Positions 36,609 to 45,172 of a stretch of 64,000 nucleotides of DNA are shown here, one piece after another. Both the position numbers and the translations under genes were made by a program. The notes under the pieces are model-generated. The model was given only the letters and a program-made list of their open reading frames with translations, searched no databases and was not told the origin of the DNA. Positions within the stretch are counted from its first letter, which is position 1; every line of letters starts with the position of its first letter. The DNA comes from Acidobacteriota bacterium. Lineage in GTDB: Bacteria; Acidobacteriota; Terriglobia; Acidiferrales; UBA7541. The stretch spans positions 3,562 through 67,561 of the forward strand of contig QHYH01000097.1 of assembly GCA_003223215.1 (NCBI GenBank). The letters are read 5' to 3'.

Positions 36609-37097
36609 ATGAGATGCAAGAGATTCCTTCCTTGGCTCGCGGCTCTGGGCGTTCTCGAGATGGCGTCCCTCGGCTACGCCCAGGATCCGCAACAAGGGTC
36701 CTCGTCGAAGCCTCCCGACGCCGCGGCTCCTGCTGCTGCCAAGAAGTCCGACAAACCGGGCAAATCCGATACCGATTCCGCCAAGAATGCGCCGGATCAG
36801 CCGAAGTGGGACCCCTTGCGCGCGGAAAAAGACATTGAGGTGGCCGAGCACTACATGCATATCGGGGATTACGATGCGGCCATCGACCGCCTCGAGGACG
36901 CTATCGACTCCAAGCCGGGCTACGCGATTCCTTTCCGCTACCTCGGCGAAGCACAGGAGAAAAAGGGGCTGAAAAAGCAGGCCGTCAAGTCCTACCAGCG
37001 CTACCTCGATTTGTATCCGCACGCAGAAGACGCAGCAAAAATCAAAAAGAAAATCGAAAAGCTCTACAAGGAAGTGGCAAAGGAGAAAAAAAACTAG
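36609..37097 (+). CDS. Exported TPR-repeat protein
   Basis: A 162-residue protein with a signal peptide (cleavage near LGYAQ, residue 25). A Pro/Ala/Lys-rich linker follows, then about two tetratricopeptide repeats (about 75-150: AEHYMHIGDYDAAIDRLEDAIDSKPGYAIPFRYLGEAQEKKGLKKQAVKSY is the core, in which both repeats are visible). The C terminus is very Lys-rich. ATG at 36609 with AGGGAG about 14 bases upstream. It is divergent from uvrC. BamD-like or other envelope scaffolding is possible. Confidence 0.8.
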   Translation: MRCKRFLPWLAALGVLEMASLGYAQDPQQGSSSKPPDAAAPAAAKKSDKPGKSDTDSAKNAPDQPKWDPLRAEKDIEVAEHYMHIGDYDAAIDRLEDAIDSKPGYAIPFRYLGEAQEKKGLKKQAVKSYQRYLDLYPHAEDAAKIKKKIEKLYKEVAKEKKN

Positions 37098-37390
37098 CAT
37101 GGCTCGGGAAAGAAGAAAAAGTTTGCTGCGGTAACGTTCCTTCCCTGCTCCCTCCAAGCTTGTGTTGGCGGAGTCCGGCGACGTCCGTGACAAGCGCGGC
37201 AACCTCTGTCATCCAGCCCGAAAACCAGCCCGAGGATCGCGGGCCAGGCGACGGTTGCAGCGACCGCGCAGCAATCCCGAACTCCAGAAGCTTTGCGTCA
37301 TGGCAGCCCATATCGAGCAAGATGGGCAGGCCGGCAAATTCTGGCGGTACTTGTTCAGGAACCAGTGGCGGAAGCCAACCATCCTGTTCT
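37098..37390. other. Intergenic region between two convergent genes
   Basis: About 290 bases between the TPR gene and the SprT-like gene. No gene or clean terminator is evident. Confidence 0.45.
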
Positions 37391-38167
37391 CTACCACTTC
37401 ACCTGGTGCGAAACAAATGCCATCGGCGAAGCGCCGCCGCGGGCGAGGCGGTCGAGGATGCGGCGGGCGCGGTCGAATTCCGGGAAGCGCTTTTCTTCTT
37501 CGCGAAACCCGCGCGAATGGGAAACCAGCGTGCAGCCCGAGCGCCGCGTGGGATGCTTGACATGCAGCATCTCGTGAAACAGCACGTATTCCACGGCGCA
37601 TTGCGGCACCCGGGGATGGTCGAGGCGGCGATTGAGCAGAATCTGGTTCGGCCCCGGATCGTAGCAACCGAATTGACGACGCCAGTCGCGAAGGCTCCAA
37701 CCGATGTGCGGCCGCTCGAGCTCTCCCGCGAAATATCTGCCGTTCAATTCAGCAAAGAGCTTTTCCAGATTGAAATGCCGGCCTTGGGCACCGTTGTGGC
37801 GCGGGAGAACGCGGCGGAGTCGCATACGGTTCATGCGGCTGCGCGTGCGGCCGGAGCGCGCGTATTCGGGATAGGGCGCGACGAGCGAGGCGGGCGCTTT
37901 GCGGCGGTAGATGCGGGCGAGCAGCAGCGCCGCCGCGGCCTCCAGCACGGGAAGCGGCGCGCGGCGCAAAAGATCGGAGAGGCGCACGAACACCGCTTCT
38001 TCGCGACGCCGAATGGTGAGCGTCAAGCTGGAATAGGGATAAAACTCGACGCGGAAGCGCGGCGGACGTCCGTCGCACCCCAGGCGGGTGAACATGCGCT
38101 GAAACAGGGCTGCGCCGCCAGGGACAAAGGAATCCTTCTTGCCGGGAACGTCCTTCACGCCACTCAT
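37391..38167 (-). CDS. SprT-like zinc metallopeptidase
   Basis: A protein of about 258 residues. The C-terminal half has the SprT-like core: LFAELNGRYFAGELERPHIGWS, then VEYVLFHEMLHVKHP with the HExxH-type zinc motif (HEMLH), and a downstream His/Glu-rich FREEEKRFPEFDRA. The N-terminal half is basic, with a FxRLGCDGRPPRFRVEFYPYSS strand region. I chose the ATG at 38167; a TTG at 38227 is also in frame. SprT-like proteins include DNA-protein crosslink proteases, and a gene order downstream of uvrA would fit, but bacterial members are uncharacterised. Confidence 0.82.
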   Translation of the reverse strand: MSGVKDVPGKKDSFVPGGAALFQRMFTRLGCDGRPPRFRVEFYPYSSLTLTIRRREEAVFVRLSDLLRRAPLPVLEAAAALLLARIYRRKAPASLVAPYPEYARSGRTRSRMNRMRLRRVLPRHNGAQGRHFNLEKLFAELNGRYFAGELERPHIGWSLRDWRRQFGCYDPGPNQILLNRRLDHPRVPQCAVEYVLFHEMLHVKHPTRRSGCTLVSHSRGFREEEKRFPEFDRARRILDRLARGGASPMAFVSHQVKW

Positions 38168-38282
38168 TTCCCCACGAAATAGCCGCCGCGGCAAGGCCCA
38201 TATTGGACATCGCTCCCAGAAACCCAACGGTCGGGAAGGTTTCCCCGTTTCGCTCGAGATTGATAAGCCAGAACCCTCTGAA

Positions 38283-38804
38283 TCAATGCTTGCGGCGGAT
38301 AGGGGGAGGCGAGACCTTTTTCTTTGCTTTTTCCGCGTCGCTCATCGCGTCCTGCGTTCCCTCGATGGCGTCGTCCAAATTGTCTTTGTAGATTTCCAGC
38401 TCCGGGCCATTCGTAGAGTACTTTTGGAGAATGGGAAGAAACTCTTTGGTGCGCGAGGCCATAAGGTCAATGCCCTTGCGGATGTCCTCCTGCTTCTCGA
38501 TGCCAAGCTGGATGGTGTCGGCCGCGTCATCCACGCACCCGATGTAGGCATTGAGCAACGCATTCAACATCTCGCCGTGGTGGTTCGACGAAGGATGCTC
38601 GATTTCATATTGAAATTTCTTCAGGCGGTCCTCGGCAAAAGTGAGAAACAGGCGGATGCGCTCGTTGGGCGTTTCCGCGTCGCGGATCTTGTCTGCTTCG
38701 AGGGCGCTCAGGTAGTCCTTTTGCGGCGCCGCCGCGGTGCAGATGGGCAAGACAGTCCAGAACAAACCAGAGGCCCAGAGCAGGGCTGTCGATTTGCATT
38801 TCAT
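38283..38804 (-). CDS. Exported hypothetical protein
   Basis: A 173-residue protein with a signal peptide (about 1-25, ending CTAAAP) and an all-helical body. I do not recognise the family. It contains LLNAYIGCVDDAADTIQLGIEKQEDIRKGI and a basic C terminus. Its start overlaps the stop of the preceding exported protein by 4 bases (ATGA), so the two are translationally coupled and may work together. Part of the apparent operon uvrA-TPR-this pair. Confidence 0.75.
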   Translation of the reverse strand: MKCKSTALLWASGLFWTVLPICTAAAPQKDYLSALEADKIRDAETPNERIRLFLTFAEDRLKKFQYEIEHPSSNHHGEMLNALLNAYIGCVDDAADTIQLGIEKQEDIRKGIDLMASRTKEFLPILQKYSTNGPELEIYKDNLDDAIEGTQDAMSDAEKAKKKVSPPPIRRKH

Positions 38805-39316
38805 GGTTGTTTCTCCTCGGGAGGGGCTGCGGGTTTGACTGGGGCGGGCCGGAGAGGAAAAAGCAGCCGGATCATCTCATCGTCCATGGTGATCAAATCC
38901 TGGCGGACGAGCTGAAGGGGAGGCTTGTAAGCAGGAGGCGCGGCGAGCATCGAGTCTTCCACTTCGCGAATTCCCTGCTTCACCTGCATCTCTATCTGGC
39001 GGTAACCATTGGAGTGTTTTTCGGCGTCCGGATGCTGCTTCTTTAAGGCATCGAGGGCGGCACGAACATTGTCGCGGTACTTCTCCATAGTCGCGTCAAC
39101 CGCGTTGTTGTCGCCGGCCTTGCCCGCACGCCGCGACTCCTCAAATTGCGCGTCACCCAGCTTGACCAGGAGTTTTGCTTTCCTGACGGAATTGTTCTCG
39201 CGATCGAATTTCGCCTGCAGTTCCGCGACGCTTTCCTGGGCAATCGCGGGAAACAAAACCATGGAAACCACTGCCGCGCTACCAAACATGTGCCGGAATT
39301 TTTGGAACGCGCTCAT
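38801..39316 (-). CDS. Exported hypothetical protein
   Basis: A 171-residue protein with a signal peptide (about 1-26, cleavage near AIAQ). A helical region with ELQAKFDRENNSVRKAKLLVKLG follows, then a Pro/Ala-rich C terminus. The AKLLVKLGDAQFEE part is TPR-like. It starts 3 bases after the TPR gene's stop and is coupled to the next gene. Unknown function. Confidence 0.75.
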   Translation of the reverse strand: MSAFQKFRHMFGSAAVVSMVLFPAIAQESVAELQAKFDRENNSVRKAKLLVKLGDAQFEESRRAGKAGDNNAVDATMEKYRDNVRAALDALKKQHPDAEKHSNGYRQIEMQVKQGIREVEDSMLAAPPAYKPPLQLVRQDLITMDDEMIRLLFPLRPAPVKPAAPPEEKQP

Positions 39317-39319
39317 CGG

Positions 39320-40717
39320 TCACTTCTTCCCTTCCAGCATGCGTCGCAGAACCTTGCTTCGCTCCTGAGCTTGCCAGACTTGATTGGGATTCTTGTCCTG
39401 GTCAAGCTCGAGGAACTTCTGATAGGCGTCCAGGGCTGGTTTCGGCTGGTTCAAACTATCGTAGCAGAGCGCGCGGAGGAACCAACTCCCTGCGCCGGGA
39501 GCTTCGAACTGATCGATGTGATCCAGGACCACGAGCGTGGCTGCGTAATTTTTCGAAAGATAGTACGTGGTGCTGAGATCTTTCCAGTAGTCGATGTTCT
39601 TGGCATCGAGCTGGATGGCAGTCTTGAGTTCCTTCTCGGCGTTGGGAAAATCGCGCACTTGCAAAAAAGTCCGTCCCAAGCCGCCGCGAAGCTGCGGGTC
39701 GTTCGGGGCAAGAGCCACCGCCTGATGCAGCGTGGCGATGGCCGCGGTCCACTTTTTCTGCGCGATTTGGATGTCTGCACGGAGCTTCAAGGATTCCACG
39801 CCCGGCTTGCCCGCATCCGCGCGATCCAGCTCCGCGAGAGCCGCGTCGTTCTGACCTTGATCCATGAGGAGACGGATAAGGCGTGCGTGTGCTCGAGTGT
39901 CATCCGGGTTGATCTCCAGGTATTCGCGATACGCGGCAACGGCTTCCGGCTTCTTCTGCGCTTCGAGACTTTCCGCCAGGCCACGAAGTCCGTGTGCGCC
40001 CTTGGGTTGAACTTCCAGGGCGCGGCGGAATCGGACTTCCGCTTCCGCCGGCTTGCCGGAACGGAGGCTCGTCCAGCCCAGGTACTCTAGCGCATGGACC
40101 TCGTTGGGATCGAGATCGAGGAGAGCCGCGAACGCTTGAGCGGCGCCGGCGCGGTCGCCGGAGCGATCCAGCGCGACGGCGAGGAGATAGCGCGGGCGGC
40201 TTTCCGCGGGAAGCAGCTCGACGGCCTTGCGCAGCGGCGCAACCGCCGCGGTCTCGTCGTGGTTTTCCAAAAGCAGCATGCCCAGGTTCACGTAGGCGGC
40301 GGACATTCTAGGATCGAGCCGAGCGGCGCGCTCGTATTCGGCTTGCGCCTCCTTTGGCTTCTTGAGCGCCGTGTAAACATAAGCAAGCTGAAAATGGCCG
40401 TAGGCCAAGTCCGGCTGATCAGCGAGAACCTTCTCGAGAGGCGGGATGGCGGCCGCAAACTTCTTTTCGTCAATATCGCGCTGCGCCTCGTCGAGCAGGT
40501 CGTTGAGAGGATTGGCAAGCTTCTCCGTTTTCGTTTGGCCGAGCGGTTGCGCTTGCGAGGCCCTCGGAGCTTGCGACGACAAAAGCGCTTCCCTCTGAAG
40601 CGCGGTTTTGTCGTCGGAGCTTCGCGCCAAAGGTTGCGGCGATCCCGGGAAGAGAAAGACAAGCACGGCACAGAAAAACGTGAGTGCGGAATTTCTTGCG
40701 AAAGCCGGGAGCATCAT
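39320..40717 (-). CDS. Exported TPR-repeat protein
   Basis: A 465-residue protein with a signal peptide (about 1-32), a polar linker, then about ten tetratricopeptide repeats covering residues 75-450 (for example LAYGHFQLAYVYTALKKP, AAYVNLGMLLLENHDE, VHALEYLGWTSLRSGKP). It probably scaffolds protein contacts in the periplasm. Its ATG overlaps the uvrA stop (ATGA), so the two are coupled although their functions seem unrelated. Confidence 0.85.
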   Translation of the reverse strand: MMLPAFARNSALTFFCAVLVFLFPGSPQPLARSSDDKTALQREALLSSQAPRASQAQPLGQTKTEKLANPLNDLLDEAQRDIDEKKFAAAIPPLEKVLADQPDLAYGHFQLAYVYTALKKPKEAQAEYERAARLDPRMSAAYVNLGMLLLENHDETAAVAPLRKAVELLPAESRPRYLLAVALDRSGDRAGAAQAFAALLDLDPNEVHALEYLGWTSLRSGKPAEAEVRFRRALEVQPKGAHGLRGLAESLEAQKKPEAVAAYREYLEINPDDTRAHARLIRLLMDQGQNDAALAELDRADAGKPGVESLKLRADIQIAQKKWTAAIATLHQAVALAPNDPQLRGGLGRTFLQVRDFPNAEKELKTAIQLDAKNIDYWKDLSTTYYLSKNYAATLVVLDHIDQFEAPGAGSWFLRALCYDSLNQPKPALDAYQKFLELDQDKNPNQVWQAQERSKVLRRMLEGKK

Positions 40718-43700
40718 GGTTCAGCCGAAGCCGTTTTATTTCCGTTCGTGATGGTTGCCGAGCCGCCATTGGGCTTGGATGCGCCATTTGGCGGGCGCTT
40801 TGCCCGACCGTTCGGGGCCTGACCATTGCCATTCAAAACGCGCGACAGAAAGCGGCCGGTGTGCGATTGCGCGTTGCGGGCAACCTGCTCCGGGGTTCCG
40901 CTGGCGATAATCTTGCCGCCCTGGTCGCCGCCTTCCGGGCCCAGGTCGATCAGCCAATCTGCGGATTTGATGACGTCGAGATTGTGTTCGATGACCAGAA
41001 CAGATGCGCCGCCCTCGAGCAACTTGCGAAAAGCGCTGAGCAATTTGGCGATGTCATCAAAGTGCAAGCCGGTGGTCGGCTCGTCGAGAATGTAGAGAAT
41101 GCCGGAATTGTCGGTTTGCGTGAGGTGCGCCGCAAGTTTCAGCCGTTGCGCTTCGCCGCCGGAAAGCGTGGTGGCGGACTGTCCAAGCCGCAGATAGCCG
41201 AGGCCGATTTCGTTGAGAATGCGCAGCTTGGACACAATCTTTGGAACGTTGACAAAGAACGCCAGCGCTTCGCGCACGGTAAGCTGAAGCACTTCGTGAA
41301 TATTTTTCCCGTGATAATGCACTTCTAAAACGCCGCTCTTGAAGCGCGTGCCGCGACACTCTTCGCAAATCAGCTCGACGTCCGCGAGAAACTGCATTTC
41401 CACGGTGACCGTGCCATCGCCCTGGCAGGTTTCGCAGCGCCCGCCCGGCACGTTGAAGGAGAAATGCCCGGCGGCGTAGCCGCGGCGTTTGGCGTCGGGC
41501 GTTTCCGCAAAAACTTCGCGAATGGCGTCGAAAGCTTTCAAGTACGTGGCGGGGTTCGAACGCGGCGTGCGCCCGATGGGAGACTGATCCACAATCACCA
41601 CCTCACGGATGTTCGAATCGCCCTCGAGGCGGTGGCAAAATTCCTGAACGCTCCCGCCAACGCGCTTGGCCGCCACCGCTTTGTACAAAACGTCGTGCAC
41701 CAGCGTGGATTTGCCGGACCCACTTACGCCGGTCACCACCGTGAGCGTGCCAAGCGGAATCATGACATCGAGGTTTTGCAAGTTGTGCAAACTGGCGCCG
41801 AAAAGACGCAAGAACTTGCCCGCAGGTTTGTGACGTTTGTTAGGGACGGGAATGCGCAATTCGCCGTTGAGATAGCGGCCAGTGAGCGATTTGGGCTCCT
41901 CGAGAAGCGCAGCGTAAGGGCCGGCAAAAAGCAGCTTGCCTCCAAGCTCCCCCGCGCCGGGACCCAAGTCAATGACGTGATCGGCGGCTTGAATCGTTTC
42001 CGGGTCGTGTTCCACGACGAGAACGGTGTTCCCCAAGTCGCGCAGGGATTTCAGGATGTCGATGAGGCGTTGCGTGTCGCGCGGATGCAAGCCAATGGAA
42101 GGTTCATCCAGTACGTAAAGAGCGCCGACCAGGTGCGAGCCGAGCGAGGTCGCAAGTTGAATGCGCTGCGCTTCACCGCCCGAGAGCGTGGACGTGAGGC
42201 GGTCGAGCGTGAGGTAGTCCAGACCCACTTCATCCAGAAACTGCAAGCGCGTGCGTATCTCTTCGAGGATTTTGTCTGCGATTTTCAGTTGCGCCTCGGA
42301 AAGCTGCACACCCGAAAAAAACCCGCGCGCTTCCTTGACCGTAAACTTGCAGACATCCGTGATGGATTTCCCCGCGACCCGCACGGCTCGCGCTTCGGCG
42401 CGCAAACGCGTGCCGCCGCACTCGGGACAGCTGGCGTAGCCGCGGTAGCGGCTCAGAAACACACGCACATGCAGCTTATATTTCTTGCGCTCCAGCCACT
42501 GGAAAAACCCCTTCACCCCTTGATAATCGTTTTCCGGATCGCCTTCGAGCACCAGGCGCCGGTGCTCCGGGGCGAGCTGCCGCCACGGAACGCTCGTCGC
42601 AATGCCCCGCTCGCGCGCCCACGACTTCAAACCCTGGAAAAGTCCGCGATAGCGCGGCTTGGCCCAGGGCTCGATCGCGCCTTCTTCGATGGATTTGCCG
42701 GGATCGGGTACGACCAGATTCAAGTCAAAATCAATGGTGTTGCCAAAGCCCTGGCAGCGAGGACACGCGCCGTAAGGACTGTTGAACGAAAAAAGCCGCG
42801 GCTCCGGTTCCTGATACAGCGTGCCGTCATTTTTGCATTCGAATCTTTCGTTGAAACTCAGACGCTCGCCCGCTTTTCCCGGGCTATCAGCGATAAATTC
42901 GAGAATAGCTTCGCCCTGCCCTTCGCGATAGCAGATCTCGATGGAGTCCACCAGACGCGAGCGCGATTCGGGATTCACGGCCAAGCGATCCACAAGCACA
43001 TAGACTGGCTTGGCAAAATCCACATCCAGCAGAGTTTCCGGCGAAGAAAACTCGTGCACCCGGCCGGCCTGGTACAGGCGATTGAAGCCGCGCTTTTGCA
43101 ATTCGAGCAGTCCTTGGCGCACTCCATCGGCAGCAGGAGCAGCCGCCGTTTTCTTGCTCGTTCGTTTTGAGGCGTTCGGTGCGGCGGGTGCCGCAACGCG
43201 AAACTGGTAGAGAACATAGAATCGCCGCCCCTGCCCGAGCGACAAAACACGCGTGGCAATTTCGTCCGGGTTGTCCCTGCGTACCTCCGCGCCGCATTTA
43301 ACGCAAAAGGTCTGGCCGCACCGCGCAAAGAGCAGCCTCAGATAATCGTAGATTTCCGTAGAGGTCGCCACCGTCGAGCGTGGATTGCGCGTCGCATTTT
43401 TCTGGCGAATGGCTACGGCCGGGGCGATTCCGGAAATTTCGTCCACCTCCGGCTTTTCCATGCGTTCTAGGAATTGCCGCGCGTAAGCGGAAAGTGATTC
43501 GACGTAGCGGCGCTGCCCTTCCGCATAAATGGTGTCGAAGGCGAGCGACGATTTGCCCGAGCCGCTCACGCCGGTCACGACGGTGATGGCGTTGTGGGGA
43601 ATGTCTACCGTGACGTTTTTGAGGTTGTGAACGCGCGCGCCCCGGACACGCAACGTGTCCGGTTCGGGCTTCAAAGCTTCTGTAGATGCGCTGATCTGTT

Positions 43701-43749
43701 TGGTCGCCAAAGCCAAGCCTAGACAGCAGGTTAGAAAGCCACCGCCCAA
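40714..43749 (-). CDS. uvrA: Excinuclease ABC subunit A
   Basis: A protein of about 1011 residues, the damage-recognition ATPase of nucleotide excision repair. Two ABC modules are visible: GVSGSGKSSLAFDTIYAEG near residue 60 and GVSGSGKSTLVHDVLY near residue 680. Signature motifs LSGGEAQR and Walker B LYILDEPTTGLH or LYVLDEPSIGLH are also present. Zinc-binding Cys clusters include GACPRCQGFG, CPECGGTRL and CETCQGDG...CEECRGTRF. The family length is about 940-1000. No ATG lies near the expected start. TTG codons at 43749 or a little downstream must serve, so the exact start is uncertain. Confidence 0.96.
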   Translation of the reverse strand: MGGGFLTCCLGLALATKQISASTEALKPEPDTLRVRGARVHNLKNVTVDIPHNAITVVTGVSGSGKSSLAFDTIYAEGQRRYVESLSAYARQFLERMEKPEVDEISGIAPAVAIRQKNATRNPRSTVATSTEIYDYLRLLFARCGQTFCVKCGAEVRRDNPDEIATRVLSLGQGRRFYVLYQFRVAAPAAPNASKRTSKKTAAAPAADGVRQGLLELQKRGFNRLYQAGRVHEFSSPETLLDVDFAKPVYVLVDRLAVNPESRSRLVDSIEICYREGQGEAILEFIADSPGKAGERLSFNERFECKNDGTLYQEPEPRLFSFNSPYGACPRCQGFGNTIDFDLNLVVPDPGKSIEEGAIEPWAKPRYRGLFQGLKSWARERGIATSVPWRQLAPEHRRLVLEGDPENDYQGVKGFFQWLERKKYKLHVRVFLSRYRGYASCPECGGTRLRAEARAVRVAGKSITDVCKFTVKEARGFFSGVQLSEAQLKIADKILEEIRTRLQFLDEVGLDYLTLDRLTSTLSGGEAQRIQLATSLGSHLVGALYVLDEPSIGLHPRDTQRLIDILKSLRDLGNTVLVVEHDPETIQAADHVIDLGPGAGELGGKLLFAGPYAALLEEPKSLTGRYLNGELRIPVPNKRHKPAGKFLRLFGASLHNLQNLDVMIPLGTLTVVTGVSGSGKSTLVHDVLYKAVAAKRVGGSVQEFCHRLEGDSNIREVVIVDQSPIGRTPRSNPATYLKAFDAIREVFAETPDAKRRGYAAGHFSFNVPGGRCETCQGDGTVTVEMQFLADVELICEECRGTRFKSGVLEVHYHGKNIHEVLQLTVREALAFFVNVPKIVSKLRILNEIGLGYLRLGQSATTLSGGEAQRLKLAAHLTQTDNSGILYILDEPTTGLHFDDIAKLLSAFRKLLEGGASVLVIEHNLDVIKSADWLIDLGPEGGDQGGKIIASGTPEQVARNAQSHTGRFLSRVLNGNGQAPNGRAKRPPNGASKPNGGSATITNGNKTASAEP

Positions 43750-43790
43750 ACTTCAAATTATACGGCGGCCGTCAAAGGCGAGCAAACCTA

Positions 43791-44029
43791 GTTGACATCC
43801 TCCCCGCCCTCAAAAAAAAGGGCGAGGATTCCTAGGAAGCCTGGTTTGGTTTCAACCAGAGCACTTTCGGCGGGTTCCTGTTTCATCGATCGGCCTTACT
43901 GCGCCGCATCTCCCTAGGCTTCACATCGGGCCTGCCCGGGCCTAGGTCTTGCGACAAAAGAACGATACACCAAAACCTGCGCCTTATATCCCCGTTCTCA
44001 AGAACGCAGCCTTACGGCCCATCTGGTAA
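43791..44029 (-). mobile_element. Non-autonomous IS605/tnpB-derived mini-element
   Basis: A 239-bp relic. On the minus strand it begins with the 75-bp end (44029-43955) shared with 26140-26214. A short tnpB-like tail follows, in which MKQEPAESALVETKPG can be read. It ends in the hairpin 43797-43829 (ATCCTCCCCGCCCT...AGGGCGAGGAT), followed by GTCAAC, as at the right end of many IS200/IS605 elements. Two ends without a transposase is the structure of a mini-element. It lies between uvrA and the LiaF-like gene. Confidence 0.65.
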
Positions 44030-44063
44030 CCTCCCGGGCAGGAACGCTTCGCTCCATGCCGGA

Positions 44064-45008
44064 TCACGGCTCCTGGTTGAGCACAATCTCCCCGATTCCC
44101 CCGGTGACCTTCAGGCGAATCGTCGCAGGTGATTTTCCGTAGGCCTCGTTGGTATAAGAGTCGCCATCCTGCTTCAGGCCGTAGGTGCGGATGGAGCCGA
44201 TCCCGCCCGATGCCTCGGCGATAACCCCGATTTTCTTCGGCAGCCGAATGTTCGCCTGGCCCACGCCGCCTTCGATGTCGGCGGTCAGATCCGTCTTGCG
44301 GTCGCCGGTCAGGTCCACATTCACCTCGCCAGCCCCCACGTGGAGATCCAGGCGCGCAAGGGGAACGTCCCGAAAATCCAGGTTGCCCTGCCCCGCTGCC
44401 ATCTCCACGCGCAGCTCCAGAGGAAGAGTCTTGCTGAAACGCAAATTCCATTCGTTTCTCGAATTGCCAAAGTGAACGGGGTGAGAGTCCTGGGCGACCG
44501 TGATTTCACCGACGCCATCGGTGACGTGATAATCGACGCGCGGTTCATCGTAGCTGTCCGTAAACCGGAAATCGGCATCGAGCGCGTGCGGGGAATCGCC
44601 GCTGATGGTAAGTTCACCCGCGCTGATCTCCAATCTGGCGTGCACGGACCTGGCGCCCTGGAGGTCCACGGTCTGCGTGGTATGCTTTGCGTCCATGTGA
44701 AAGCCATGCCTGCGCGCATAGCCACGGCCATGCCCGAGAAGCGCAACCAGGACCACCACAAACGCCAGAATCCCGACCGTGGAGCCCACGTAAATGCCCG
44801 GACGCGCGTTGGGGTTGCGGCTTCTCTGAAAATTGTCGTAAATCATTCCCAGCCCGACGAAGACGAGAATCAGCGGCCAGTAATCCAGCAAAATGGCCAA
44901 CGGCTCGAAGCCCGGACGCCAATTGCGCACCAGGAAGAGAGCTCCGACCATAATCAGGATAATTGGCAGGACCAATGACACTCGCCGTGGATTGCTGTCC
45001 TCGGGCAT
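44064..45008 (-). CDS. LiaF-like membrane protein with C-terminal adhesin-like beta domain
   Basis: A 314-residue protein. The N-terminal 75 residues have two membrane helices of the LiaI/LiaF type (LPIILIMVGALFLVRNW and LDYWPLILVFVGLGMIYDNF), and a third helix lies near 80-100. Residues about 115-312 form a repetitive beta region (GELTISG, GQGNLDFRDV, GEVNVDLTGD, GQANIRLPKKIGV, GGIGSIRTYGL) like the DUF2154/toast-rack domains. LiaF-type proteins sense envelope stress, but no LiaRS pair is adjacent. The ATG at 45008 has GGAGG 6 bases upstream. Confidence 0.82.
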   Translation of the reverse strand: MPEDSNPRRVSLVLPIILIMVGALFLVRNWRPGFEPLAILLDYWPLILVFVGLGMIYDNFQRSRNPNARPGIYVGSTVGILAFVVVLVALLGHGRGYARRHGFHMDAKHTTQTVDLQGARSVHARLEISAGELTISGDSPHALDADFRFTDSYDEPRVDYHVTDGVGEITVAQDSHPVHFGNSRNEWNLRFSKTLPLELRVEMAAGQGNLDFRDVPLARLDLHVGAGEVNVDLTGDRKTDLTADIEGGVGQANIRLPKKIGVIAEASGGIGSIRTYGLKQDGDSYTNEAYGKSPATIRLKVTGGIGEIVLNQEP

Positions 45009-45172
45009 GGCGCACCTCCACACTCCGTATTACGCACGCGGTTGAAAAATAGTTCAGCCGGGAAGAATACCGTACCACCACAAACCAAAGGGCGTAGTTC
45101 CAACCAGGAAGCATCGCGCCCTGCCCCTGAGACTGACGACGGGTTTGCTGTGATAGAGTTCCGTGGAAGGGC

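Noticed and set aside
41464-43170. A 568-codon open frame antisense to uvrA
   Set aside because: Same reason: shadow of a long coding sequence, no recognisable domain.
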